NCBI GenBank assembly: GCA_003640645.1
Contig: QGHH01000002.1
Span: 236,180 to 300,179, forward strand
Origin: Fredinandcohnia aciditolerans
GTDB taxonomy: Bacteria; Bacillota; Bacilli; Bacillales; Bacillaceae_L
Length of the DNA: 64,000 nt
Reading direction: 5' to 3'
Below are positions 20,296 through 28,455 of the stretch, in pieces (position 1 is the first letter of the stretch; each line of letters opens with the position of its first letter). A model generated the notes under the pieces. That model saw only the letters and a list, made by a program, of their open reading frames with translations. It was not told the DNA's origin and searched no databases. The translations under genes were made by a program, and so were the position numbers.

Positions 20296-20377
20296 CATAA
20301 TACTTATTACCTATTTTTACTAATTTAGGAAATTATGGGTGTTGATTGTAGTAGTATGTATATGGTGTGATTTAGAT

Positions 20378-20411
20378 ATGGGACGGAGGGACCTGTACCC
20401 GTGACCCATTG
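20378..20411 (+). repeat. Single GGGACAGG repeat (B unit)
   Basis: The B unit (GGGACGGAGGGACCTGTACCC...) ends just before the GGAGGGG ribosome site of the VWA lipoprotein gene, as at 12789. Confidence 0.8.
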
Positions 20412-20429
20412 TTGGAGGGGAGAATAGGA

Positions 20430-21827
20430 TTGAAGAAACTTTTACTAAGTTTGGCTATGCTGGCGCTTTTGCTGTCTGCGTGTTCGAAGGATGAGAGTCA
20501 GCCGGCGAAAGCTGAACCTGAGGGACCAAAAACGGAGGAAGCAAAAACAACTAAGGCCGAGAGAGATGAAGAGCCAACGGAGGAAGTTTATACTCCAAGA
20601 GAGGTTGCCTATTATGAAGTTGAAGGTGTCGAGCGTGAATTAACGGAGCTTGAGCAGGAGATGCTGCGTCATCCGGGAGTTTTTAGTGGTGACAAGTATG
20701 ACGAGGCAAAGGTTCAGGAAGCACTCGACCAGTTGCCAGATGACCTTACCAAGGAGCAGTATATGGAAGAACTGAAGTATTTATTGACTGAGGATTACCA
20801 TCAGGAAATGGAGACGCTCCTTACCTTTGATTCTACCATTGAGGTTGACATAGATCGTCCGGATGAAACTGTTGATGCGCCAACTTTAAAAACAGCCCAC
20901 TATGCCATTTTAGTGGATGCTAGTGGCAGTATGGCGGCAAAGGTTGGAGGCAAGACAAGGATGGAAGCTGCGAAGGAAGCCGTTATGGAATTCGCGGAAC
21001 AAGTCCCAGAAAACGCGACCATCTCATTACGAGTTTATGGACATAAGGGCTCGAACAGTGATTCTGATAAAGGACTGTCCTGTGACAGTACGGAAGTTTT
21101 ATATAATAGCCATTTTGAAGCTGCAGGATTCCAAAATGCGTTATCACAAGTGAAACCGGTTGGTTGGACACCTATTGCGCTTGCGCTGCAGATGGTAAAG
21201 GGAGATATTCCAGAGGGCACGGATGATGTAGTGGTCTATGTTGTAAGTGATGGGATTGAAACCTGTAACGGTGATCCGGTGAAGGAGGCGAAAGATCTCG
21301 TTTCATCCGATATCCAAACAGTCGTCAATATCATTGGTTTTGATGTCGATAACGAGGGTCAAAAGCTTCTTAAGGAAGTAGCGAGTGCTGGAAAAGGTGA
21401 GTTCACGTATGTTAACTCCGAACGGGATCTTAAAGAGTATATGAGAGCCCAGTATCAAGAGATTCAAAAGAAATGGTTTGAGTGGAAAGAAGCTGGGAAG
21501 AAGCAAGCATTCGATATAAAAGAAGAGAAAAAGAAAATTGCCTTTGACACAAAAGAAAGCGTGAAGGAAAAGGCCTTTCGTGAAAAAGAGCGGATGAAGG
21601 CGGCGCAGGAGTATCTCGAGGACCGTTTCGAGGACTTTGACCATCCGGTCCGAAATGTACGCTCTGTGGTGATCGACTACACGAATGACAAAAGACGGTA
21701 TGGAATCGATACAAGTAACCAACTCCGAAGGGAATCTATTGACAATGGGAACCGTGAACGACGTGAATACATTGACGAAGGTAACCAAAAAATACGAGAA
21801 ACCATTGATAAGAAAAATGGCGACTAA
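20430..21827 (+). CDS. VWA-domain lipoprotein
   Basis: This 465-residue lipoprotein has lipobox LLSAC (signal ending at about residue 18), then an acidic low-complexity tether. A helical region (ELEQEMLRHPGVFSG...) follows, and then a von Willebrand A domain with the MIDAS motif VDASGSM. The C-terminal ~100 residues are charged and repetitive (AFDIKEEKKKIAFDTKE, RRESIDNGNRERREYIDEGN), probably a coiled coil. It presumably binds a protein or wall partner through a metal ion; the role is unknown. Related secreted VWA proteins in B. subtilis are YwmC and YwmD. The start is TTG at 20430 after GGAGGGGAG; an upstream TTG at 20409 overlaps the repeat. Confidence 0.82.
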   Translation: MKKLLLSLAMLALLLSACSKDESQPAKAEPEGPKTEEAKTTKAERDEEPTEEVYTPREVAYYEVEGVERELTELEQEMLRHPGVFSGDKYDEAKVQEALDQLPDDLTKEQYMEELKYLLTEDYHQEMETLLTFDSTIEVDIDRPDETVDAPTLKTAHYAILVDASGSMAAKVGGKTRMEAAKEAVMEFAEQVPENATISLRVYGHKGSNSDSDKGLSCDSTEVLYNSHFEAAGFQNALSQVKPVGWTPIALALQMVKGDIPEGTDDVVVYVVSDGIETCNGDPVKEAKDLVSSDIQTVVNIIGFDVDNEGQKLLKEVASAGKGEFTYVNSERDLKEYMRAQYQEIQKKWFEWKEAGKKQAFDIKEEKKKIAFDTKESVKEKAFREKERMKAAQEYLEDRFEDFDHPVRNVRSVVIDYTNDKRRYGIDTSNQLRRESIDNGNRERREYIDEGNQKIRETIDKKNGD

Positions 21828-21829
21828 AA

Positions 21830-21860
21830 GGCCAGGGAATTGCTCCTGGTCTTTTTTTTG
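21830..21860 (+). terminator. Terminator after the VWA lipoprotein gene
   Basis: A CCAGG/CCTGG-centred stem (21831-21852) is followed by eight T. Confidence 0.85.
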
Positions 21861-21878
21861 GAGTTGCATTTTCGAGCA

Positions 21879-21952
21879 TGTGGGACGGAGGGACAGGTCC
21901 TGTGTCCCTGTAAAAATATGGTGGGACGAGGGACCTGTCCCCGTGACCCACA
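21879..21952 (+). repeat. GGGACAGG repeat, inverted A-B pair (near-consensus)
   Basis: This is one of the cleanest modules: A unit GGGACGGAGGGACAGGTCC..., linker TGTAAAAATATGGT, B unit GGGACGAGGGACCTGTCCCC. Confidence 0.9.
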
Positions 21953-21975
21953 ACAATATTACTAATAAATTGGGA

Positions 21976-22014
21976 GCGCAATGATTTGCAAATAGCGGCT
22001 CGTTGTGTTTTTTT
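21976..22014. repeat. GCACAA...TTGTG hairpin family, diverged copy
   Basis: CGCAATGA pairs with TCGTTGTG across a 15-nt loop and is followed by seven T. It resembles hairpins at 22808, 25066 and 46008 and probably works as a terminator. Confidence 0.65.
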
Positions 22015-22046
22015 GCAAAGAGCAGTGCAACCTGTCCGCATGTAAC

Positions 22047-22571
22047 TTATATCTCATCTAGAACCTTAATCATAACGGGTAATCGATTATCAGTTCCTCC
22101 CAATTTCGTAAAATTGAGTTCACGATACGGTTTTAATTGAGGAAATTCAACGATTCCTTTTTTATCGTGATGTTTCGGGTTTGCTGCAATTACTACTATG
22201 TAGTCAAAATCCATGTAGTTACAGAACTCAACAAATTCTTCTAAAATCTGCAGTTCTATCTCAACTGAATGGTAAGTTTCTTGTACATCTATTCGGTCTA
22301 GTGTAACAATTTTTCCTCGATCGAAGTCACTTTCCAAGAATGAATGTATCATATAAATTTCATCACCAGATACAGAGTCTGAGCTGATAAGGAGTTCTTG
22401 ATTGGTATCAAATTCATAGCCATTATAATAATGGAATGAAATACCTCCAATTGTTTCCTCTTGTTCAAAAACTTCATCCGAAAATATTTTGATTTCACCG
22501 TAGCCATTCATCATATTTAAGTCAGTTTCAAAAGAAAATGAATAACTTATATCGGAAATCTCAATTGTCAT
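22047..22571 (-). CDS. Hypothetical protein (174 aa)
   Basis: I do not recognise this family. The 174-residue product is acidic, has no signal peptide or membrane segment and is rich in beta-prone stretches (IEISDISYSFSFETD, IGGISFHYYNGYEFD, LPVMIKVLDEI). The ATG at 22571 has GAGGTG 6-7 bp upstream on the minus strand; an earlier in-frame ATG at 22589 lacks a site. It stands alone between hairpins of the same dispersed family, so it may be a stand-alone accessory gene or a small immunity-type protein. The latter is only a guess from size and context. Confidence 0.6.
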   Translation of the reverse strand: MTIEISDISYSFSFETDLNMMNGYGEIKIFSDEVFEQEETIGGISFHYYNGYEFDTNQELLISSDSVSGDEIYMIHSFLESDFDRGKIVTLDRIDVQETYHSVEIELQILEEFVEFCNYMDFDYIVVIAANPKHHDKKGIVEFPQLKPYRELNFTKLGGTDNRLPVMIKVLDEI

Positions 22572-22807
22572 TCTATACACCTCGGCCATTCATTTTATGT
22601 TTTTTTTATATAGTCATTAAAAATGTATTAGCGAAGAATACTAATGGTACATCTGCTTTATCTTTTCCATCTTCCGAAAGGATATAATTAGGAAGTTTAA
22701 CTTTATAAAAAATAGTGGATCTAGACGAATTAACCCGTGATACTAAAACCTGGGTATGAGAAAAAAGTTTAGTACCGAGCTATCTCCAATAATTTAAATA
22801 TGATTAG

Positions 22808-22847
22808 GGCACAATGAGTGTAATAAAAATGCTCGTTGTGCCTTTTT
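22808..22847. repeat. GGCACAA...TTGTGCC hairpin family
   Basis: GGCACAATGAG (22808-22818) pairs with CTCGTTGTGCC (22832-22842), followed by five T. The 22590-22807 stretch before it shows nothing else I can name. Confidence 0.8.
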
Positions 22848-22866
22848 GCATGTGGTTGATGAATTT

Positions 22867-22896
22867 GGGATGAGGGACCTGTCCCCTTGTCCCGCA
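22867..22896 (+). repeat. Single GGGACAGG repeat (B unit)
   Basis: The B unit (GGGATGAGGGACCTGTCCCC...) lies directly upstream of the ribosome site of the TraX-like gene. Confidence 0.8.
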
Positions 22897-22914
22897 ATAA
22901 GTGAGGGAGAATGG

Positions 22915-23655
22915 ATGCAGTATACTACTTATCAGAAGGATATGTTTCAGGATACTATTTTTCAGAGGGATTTGACGTCAAATGCTTTGAAGTACATAGC
23001 TCTGATTGCGATGTTTTTTGACCATCTTGTTGCGGGTTTTATCCCTCAGGAAACGGTAGCTGGTTTTGTTTTGCGGATTCCTGGAAGGGTTGTCGCACCG
23101 ATTTTTTGTTATTTTATCGCGATGGGATATTTTTACACATCCAATATTAGAAAGTATATCGAAAGACTGGTTATATTTGCAGCTATCTCTCACTTTCCGT
23201 ATGTACTATACTTTAAATTGTCGCCGTGGAAAACGACGAGTGTCATGTGGAGCCTCGCGTTGGGATTAATCGCGTTGACGATTGTAAAAAGTGAAAAACT
23301 CCCATTGTATGCGAAACTAGCCCTTGTTTTGGTCTGTTGTATGCTTGCGTATCCTGCAGATTGGAACTTCGTGGCCGTATTGTGGATCGTATTTTTTGGC
23401 ATTTATCGAGGACAATTGAAAAAACAAATTATTAGCTTTGTTCTTATCGGGATATTTGCTCACATCATACCGCAAATTTTGAATATGGGCTGGCATCATG
23501 CGTATCAAATTGGCATTTTCTTGGCCATCCCATTGTTACTGTTGTACAAAGGCAGACGTGGGAAAAAATCGAACCTTTTAAAATGGGGATTTTATGTTTT
23601 TTATCCATTACATTTAATCGTTTTATATATTATAAAATACGTAATTTACGCTTAG
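22915..23655 (+). CDS. TraX-family integral membrane protein
   Basis: This 246-residue protein has about eight hydrophobic segments. It matches the TraX family (named for the F-plasmid pilin acetylation protein) in LTSNALKYIALIAMFFDHL near the start, the RIPGRVVAPIFCYFIAMGY segment and a closing KWGFYVFYPLHLIVLYII. Chromosomal relatives are thought to be membrane acyltransferases, but their substrates are unknown. The ATG at 22915 follows GTGAGGGAG. An upstream in-frame ATG at 22846 would read through the repeat and is rejected. The next gene starts 12 bp downstream, so the two are probably co-transcribed. Confidence 0.85.
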   Translation: MQYTTYQKDMFQDTIFQRDLTSNALKYIALIAMFFDHLVAGFIPQETVAGFVLRIPGRVVAPIFCYFIAMGYFYTSNIRKYIERLVIFAAISHFPYVLYFKLSPWKTTSVMWSLALGLIALTIVKSEKLPLYAKLALVLVCCMLAYPADWNFVAVLWIVFFGIYRGQLKKQIISFVLIGIFAHIIPQILNMGWHHAYQIGIFLAIPLLLLYKGRRGKKSNLLKWGFYVFYPLHLIVLYIIKYVIYA

Positions 23656-23666
23656 GGGGCGGGTAC

Positions 23667-24806
23667 ATGTCCAGATCTAAGATACTTGCACTTATTTCAT
23701 TTTTACTGGTACTTGCAGCTTGTTCAAATGTTACAGGAAAAGTGAAAGTTGAAGAGTCAGTAGAAGCTGTGGCGAATGTTCAAGAGACAGATTCGCTGGA
23801 AGAGTTAGAGCCAATCCCAACTCCTGAAAAATATGAAGGTGATTTGGAATTGCCGATTCATGGTGCAACAGGATATACATCTGTTGATCTAAACCTAAAA
23901 ACTTCTCCAAAGGTAGACTCGGAAACTATTGAAACACTTAATGCTGGAACAGCTTTTACAATTTTAAAAGAAGAAGGAAAGTGGTGGTTTGTGAAAGATG
24001 CCACTTCAGAGGGATGGGTTGATCATACGTATTGTTTCATTAATCTTCCCGACGTGATTCCTTCCATTGCCTATAATAGCAGCAACACCTATTCTTCTAA
24101 GTTCGTTTCGTCCGGAATCGAAATCCCAGGAATAACTGGACAAACTTTGTATGAGGGTAAAGCTTTTAATGAGAGATTTGGGAAAGAAGAATTCATTGTA
24201 CCGGTTTTGTATTCCATGTCAAAAAAGGTATATCTTGCCCAACAAGAAGCATTGGCGCATGGCGATACGCTGATCATATATGAAGGATATCGACCTTATT
24301 CCGTTCAAAAAGCAGTGGTAGATGCATTGACTTCTGTGGCATATGAGGATATGGCTGTAATGGCTGGTATAAATACAGCTCCTTGGAGCACAGGTTGGTT
24401 TATCGCTAAAAACATTTCGAACCATCAAATGGGCTATGCGATTGATGTAACTTTAGCCAGAGTCGAATCAAAAGAAGATATAGCCATTGGTGAATATTTA
24501 GTGACCGACATCACGGATTACACAGAATATACGATGCCAACACCTATTCACGAACTAAGCTTGGCATCCATTACATTTACAAAGCCTGTCCCATCATCAT
24601 CGCCAACAGCATGGAAACATGCAGTTTTAGCAGACACAATGAATGAATCGGCGAAAACACTCCAATCCTATTTAACAAACGCTGGACTCACACCACTCGC
24701 ATCCGAATGGTGGCACTTCAACGATCTAGATGCCATGAACCAAACTAAACAAAACCCAAGCGACGGGGGTTACCTACTAACTGACATATTAAGCGAGAGC
24801 CCATAA
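23667..24806 (+). CDS. Lipoprotein with SH3 domain and VanX/M15-type peptidase domain
   Basis: This 379-residue lipoprotein has lipobox VLAAC (Cys18), an acidic tether, an SH3b wall-binding domain at about 65-125 (GYTSVDLNLKTSPKVDSETI, GWVDHTYCF) and a C-terminal M15 zinc peptidase domain. The latter carries YEGYRPYSVQ, zinc ligands His and Asp in SNHQMGYAIDVTL, and EWWHF. This combination suggests a D-Ala-D-Ala dipeptidase or carboxypeptidase acting at the wall. The ATG at 23667 after GGGGGCGG is preferred to the frame's upstream ATG, which overlaps the TraX gene. No van resistance genes are nearby, so a wall-turnover role is likelier. Confidence 0.83.
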   Translation: MSRSKILALISFLLVLAACSNVTGKVKVEESVEAVANVQETDSLEELEPIPTPEKYEGDLELPIHGATGYTSVDLNLKTSPKVDSETIETLNAGTAFTILKEEGKWWFVKDATSEGWVDHTYCFINLPDVIPSIAYNSSNTYSSKFVSSGIEIPGITGQTLYEGKAFNERFGKEEFIVPVLYSMSKKVYLAQQEALAHGDTLIIYEGYRPYSVQKAVVDALTSVAYEDMAVMAGINTAPWSTGWFIAKNISNHQMGYAIDVTLARVESKEDIAIGEYLVTDITDYTEYTMPTPIHELSLASITFTKPVPSSSPTAWKHAVLADTMNESAKTLQSYLTNAGLTPLASEWWHFNDLDAMNQTKQNPSDGGYLLTDILSESP

Positions 24807-24862
24807 CGGGACAAAGGCCCCGCAGATTGCGGTGGGTCAAGGGGACAGGTCCCTCGTCCCTA
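24807..24862 (+). repeat. GGGACAGG repeat, degenerate pair
   Basis: A decayed first unit (GGGACAAAGGCCCCGCAGA) precedes a good one (GGGTCAAGGGGACAGGTCCC...) just after the lipoprotein stop. Confidence 0.75.
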
Positions 24863-24920
24863 TTCTACTATAGTGAAATTTCGCTTTAATTAACTCAGTG
24901 TGAATCTGGAACTTTAATTT

Positions 24921-24992
24921 CAAACAAACGTTTGATTAGCACTCTATTTCAATATCAGCATGAAATATGAATTTCAATCAATCGTTTGTTTG
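24921..24992. promoter_or_regulatory. Long inverted repeat, operator-like
   Basis: CAAACAAACGTTTGATT (24921-24937) and the complement of AATCAATCGTTTGTTTG (24976-24992) match at 16 of 17 positions. The left arm contains the palindrome CAAACGTTTG. The look is that of TetR-type operators, but no regulator gene is adjacent. The rest of the 24863-25360 gap holds a hairpin, a decayed repeat and the leader of the next gene. Confidence 0.45.
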
Positions 24993-25065
24993 GACGTATT
25001 TTTGATGCGTGAAAATAGGCAGTTATAATGTTGATATTGCAAACGAAATTATATGAGAAATAAAT

Positions 25066-25112
25066 AAGGCGCAATGAGTGGCTAAAAAAAGCACTTATTG
25101 TGCCTTTTTTTG
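25066..25112. repeat. GGCACAA...TTGTGCC hairpin family
   Basis: AAGGCGCAATGAGTG pairs with CACTTATTGTGCCTT around GCTAAAAAAAG, followed by a T run. Confidence 0.8.
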
Positions 25113-25120
25113 TTTAATGG

Positions 25121-25153
25121 GAGTGGTACAGGGGACCAAACCCTGCGACCCAA
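25121..25153 (+). repeat. Decayed GGGACAGG repeat copy
   Basis: GGTACAGGGGACCAAACCCTG with a GCGACCCA tail keeps the outline of a B unit only. Confidence 0.45.
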
Positions 25154-25360
25154 CTCATGTCCTATTACCTTTTTCCTATTTATTTGAAAATTCAACTTTT
25201 TCATTGACCTCTTAAATGTACTTCTGTATGTTGAGTTCAGGAGGATTTTTCCTAACTTATTTTATTTTTAGGAGGTTATTACCTTCTAATGGTTATGGGA
25301 GGTGTAAAGTAATTTTTTTAACTTACCAAATTAACTTACAAAATTAAGGGAGTGAAGGTT

Positions 25361-28234
25361 GTGAAAGTCAAAAAGTTTTTAGGTGTTTTTTTATCATTGC
25401 TATTACTGATTTCCTTATTTCCGGTTTCACCACTTGCTGAAACGAAAAGTGAGGATTTGATTGAGGTTGAGGCAGCACCATTAGACCCTTCAATTGATCC
25501 AATGGGGCTTAAGCATCCAATAAGTTATATTGATGAAGATGTTGAGGGTAAAGCAGATTTTATCATGCTTTATACATCTGAGTATGCAAAAGAGATTTTA
25601 GTGAAACAGTTCTGGGTTGCTGTTCAAGTGGATGCAAATAATAAAGTTACAGACGTTGTTAGTCAATCTGTAAATGGGGCACCACCTGTTTGGGAGGAAG
25701 AACAGTCTTTAGCAATACCAGAAGGTGGATATGTGCTTTTAGCTCATGACGATTCTTGGGCAACGAAAAACTTCCGTAAATTCTTAGCCACAAATTTTAA
25801 AGTAGGCGATACGATTAAGTTAAGGAAAAACGGAAATGAAGTTCCTATTACAGAATTTATGACTGGTGATGGATTGAAAGCAAGTATTGATTTAGAAAAT
25901 GAATTAATGTATACGCTTACTAAATCGCAGGCTGATATTTCTGGCTCCATTCAAAACATTGAAAGTGATCAAAGCTATCAATTACTTGTAAATGGGCAGG
26001 AGGTAGAGCTTCAAGAAGATGGTTCCTTCCAGTATGTTTATGAACTGGCAAAAGGGACGAATTATATTGATGTAGAAATTTACAAGAATGATATTTTACA
26101 TGATGTAAAGTCTTTAGTTGTTTACTATCAGGACAACCCATCTGTAGAGGAGAAGGAAGTGTTTCTCTGGGTTGAGCAAGGACCAAGCGCTCGAAGATTT
26201 CAGTCTAGTGAGGATGTACGTAATATGCTCCTCGAGGCGAAAGATGCAGGCGTAACGGCTGTTGTGTTAGATGTAAAAGGTGTTGAAGGATTCGCTTCCT
26301 ATCAAAAGAATGATTTAACAAATCGTCCATATGTAAGTGAGATGACAGCAGAAGGTAGAAGTGGTTCGAACCCAGATTTAGATTTACTAGAAGAGTTTAT
26401 CAAACATGGCCATGAGTTAGGATTAGAGGTTCATGCTTCTTTTAACGTGTTTGCAGAAGGCTCTATTGCTCATAATGAATTTGCCGTTTTAAATGATCAT
26501 CCAGAATGGGAAGAGGAAGTCTATCGTTCTGAAGATAACGGAGCAATTTTACCTTTAAGAGAAAGTACGTATGGTAAAAGTGGTGCATTAGTTACATTTG
26601 TGAACCCATCTAACCCTGAGGTTCGTGACTATCAATTAAAAACATTTGAAGAAGTAATGAAAAACTATGATGTTGACGGCGTCTTATTAGACCGTGGAAG
26701 ATATGATAATTATTTTGCTGATTTTAGCGATCTTACTAGAGCGCAATTTGAAGATTTCCTTGATAAAAAAGGAAAAACATTAACAAATTGGCCAGAAGAT
26801 ATCTTCTATTATGAAGGTAGTAACCGTGTAGATGGTCCACTCATTAATGAATGGTATACGTTTAGATCGGGTGTCATTAATAGTTACGTAGAAGAAACAA
26901 GAGAATTAGTTGACCAATATAATAGTAGTGAAAATCGAGATATTCAGTTGTCTGCATATGTTGGTTCATGGTATGAATCGTATTATCTAAACGGTGTAAA
27001 CTGGTCGAGCCCAACCTTTTCATATGATTCTCGCTTGCAATTTCCACAAGAGAGTTTATATGGGGAAGAATATAGACAAACGGCTTATACAGATAAATTA
27101 GACTTCCTAATGATTGGTACGTACCAAACGACATCACAGGAAATCAATAAATATATTACGTTAGGAAATATTTTAACTGATGGACAAGTACCTCTATATG
27201 CAGGAATGGCATTGGTGAATGTACAAGATCCAGCCCTACAAAGAGAAGTCTTCCAAGCTGGTCTTCAAAATACAAGTGGACTTATGCTTTTTGACTATTC
27301 ACAAGCGAACTTCCCTGTCATTAAAGCTTCTATTGCAGACGAGGAATACGTGAAAGATTATGTTTTAGGAATCAGTAATCCAATCCAACCAGAAAGTCCT
27401 TTTGTTGGCGATTTCTTTAATGTCAATCGTAATGATGATAATTTAAATGTTTACTCTGACTCGTTTGGACTTTCAACAGGAACCAATAAATGGGGAGTAG
27501 AAGCAGTAGTTGATGCAAATGGTAAAGTTGTTAAGATGGTCAATAAAAAACAAGCAATGAACTGGAACTGGGCTGCTGTAGAAGATAACAATAGTCTCAT
27601 TCCTGAAGGTGGATTTGTCGTTTCAGCACTTGATCGATCCGGTGCCCGTGAAAAAAGGGTCCTTGTTGGTACTAATTTTGATATTGGTGATGAGGTTCGT
27701 TCCGCGTTATTAAAAGGATTCTTAGACTATGAGGGGAAAACCTTTCCAACTGTAGGTTTTGAATATCAAGGAAAAGTGCAAGTAGTCGGACCTGGAGAAG
27801 CAGAGGTACAAGTGAATGGTTCACCAGCAACACTTCAATCTAACGGTGAATTCACTGCACAGCTTACGCTTCAGACTGGTGAAAATCAAATTGAAATTGT
27901 CGTTACTGTCGATGGTTTCAAAACACATCAACAAACGGTAACAGTTATTGGTGAAGAACTTACATTTGATGAAGTAATCCAATTTGTTGAAAATGCTACT
28001 TTCACGAATAAAGGTATCCAACAAGCGGTACTCGCTCAATTAGAAAGTGCACAAAAGGATTTTGATTCAGCAGAAAAGCTTAAAGAAGATGGCTTAGTTG
28101 AGCAATCTGAGGAAGCAAAAGCGAGTGGTAACCAAAAACTAGAAGAACTTCAGCAGTTTGTTCAAAAACATGCTGGTAAACACATACCAGAAGAAGTGGC
28201 TGAACAACTAGTATCATATTTAAAAAATTTATAA
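25361..28234 (+). CDS. Large secreted GHL10-type glycoside hydrolase-like protein
   Basis: This 957-residue secreted protein has a signal peptide ending near SPLAETK. A central TIM-barrel-like GHL10 domain (about 265-675) carries VTAVVLDVKGVEGFASY, GLEVHASFNVFAEGS and VDGVLLDRGRYDNYFADFSD, matching the cytoplasmic paralog at 38388. The barrel is flanked on both sides by the same module order. The first module has a VDANNKV...IPEGGYVLLA...NFKVGD core, repeated later as VDANGKV...IPEGGFVVSA...NFDIGD. A short Ig-like module follows each. The C-terminus is helical. The start is GTG at 25361, 8 bp after AAGGGAG. It probably acts on an extracellular polysaccharide, feeding the importer at 31.8 kb. 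That link is inference. Confidence 0.8.
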   Translation: MKVKKFLGVFLSLLLLISLFPVSPLAETKSEDLIEVEAAPLDPSIDPMGLKHPISYIDEDVEGKADFIMLYTSEYAKEILVKQFWVAVQVDANNKVTDVVSQSVNGAPPVWEEEQSLAIPEGGYVLLAHDDSWATKNFRKFLATNFKVGDTIKLRKNGNEVPITEFMTGDGLKASIDLENELMYTLTKSQADISGSIQNIESDQSYQLLVNGQEVELQEDGSFQYVYELAKGTNYIDVEIYKNDILHDVKSLVVYYQDNPSVEEKEVFLWVEQGPSARRFQSSEDVRNMLLEAKDAGVTAVVLDVKGVEGFASYQKNDLTNRPYVSEMTAEGRSGSNPDLDLLEEFIKHGHELGLEVHASFNVFAEGSIAHNEFAVLNDHPEWEEEVYRSEDNGAILPLRESTYGKSGALVTFVNPSNPEVRDYQLKTFEEVMKNYDVDGVLLDRGRYDNYFADFSDLTRAQFEDFLDKKGKTLTNWPEDIFYYEGSNRVDGPLINEWYTFRSGVINSYVEETRELVDQYNSSENRDIQLSAYVGSWYESYYLNGVNWSSPTFSYDSRLQFPQESLYGEEYRQTAYTDKLDFLMIGTYQTTSQEINKYITLGNILTDGQVPLYAGMALVNVQDPALQREVFQAGLQNTSGLMLFDYSQANFPVIKASIADEEYVKDYVLGISNPIQPESPFVGDFFNVNRNDDNLNVYSDSFGLSTGTNKWGVEAVVDANGKVVKMVNKKQAMNWNWAAVEDNNSLIPEGGFVVSALDRSGAREKRVLVGTNFDIGDEVRSALLKGFLDYEGKTFPTVGFEYQGKVQVVGPGEAEVQVNGSPATLQSNGEFTAQLTLQTGENQIEIVVTVDGFKTHQQTVTVIGEELTFDEVIQFVENATFTNKGIQQAVLAQLESAQKDFDSAEKLKEDGLVEQSEEAKASGNQKLEELQQFVQKHAGKHIPEEVAEQLVSYLKNL

Positions 28235-28303
28235 TGGGACGGAGGGACAGGTCCCTTTTCCCTGTAAAAGTATGGTGGGACGGGGGACCTGTCCCCGTGA
28301 CCC
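28233..28303 (+). repeat. GGGACAGG repeat, inverted A-B pair (near-consensus)
   Basis: The A unit (GGGACGGAGGGACAGGTCCC...), linker TGTAAAAGTATGGT and B unit (GGGACGGGGGACCTGTCCCC) begin at the stop codon of the GHL10 gene. Confidence 0.9.
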
Positions 28304-28411
28304 ACAACTGAATTCGTGAGCCGGAAGAGCCCGAGTCCCACAACTGAATTCGTGAGCAGGAAGAACCCGTGTCCCACAGCTGAAATTGTGAGGCCCAACT
28401 GAACCGGTGAC
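28301..28411 (+). repeat. 36-bp tandem repeat abutting a GGGACAGG module
   Basis: Units start at 28301, 28337 and 28373 (36-bp spacing), each beginning CCCACARCTGAA and continuing TTCGTGAGC. The third is shortened and a fourth, CCCAACTGAACCGGTGAC, starts at 28394. The CCCACA start continues the B unit's GTGACCCA end. Confidence 0.8.
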
Positions 28412-28413
28412 AC

Positions 28414-28449
28414 AAAAAAAGGCTGCCATGTTGATCATGGCAGCCTTTC
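28414..28449. terminator. Bidirectional terminator
   Basis: The stem GGCTGCCATG/CATGGCAGCC with a TTGAT loop has seven A before it and a T-rich run after it, serving the convergent genes at 25361 and 28456. Confidence 0.9.
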
Positions 28450-28455
28450 TATCTT

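Noticed and set aside
21303-21956. 217-codon minus-strand frame under the VWA gene
   Set aside because: It is a shadow of the charged repetitive C-terminus of the VWA lipoprotein and begins in a repeat.
22846-22914. Upstream ATG extending the TraX-like protein
   Set aside because: The added residues come from a repeat unit; ATG at 22915 has the ribosome site.
28301-28411. 36-bp repeats as a CRISPR
   Set aside because: The units are directly abutting without spacers and there are only two full copies.
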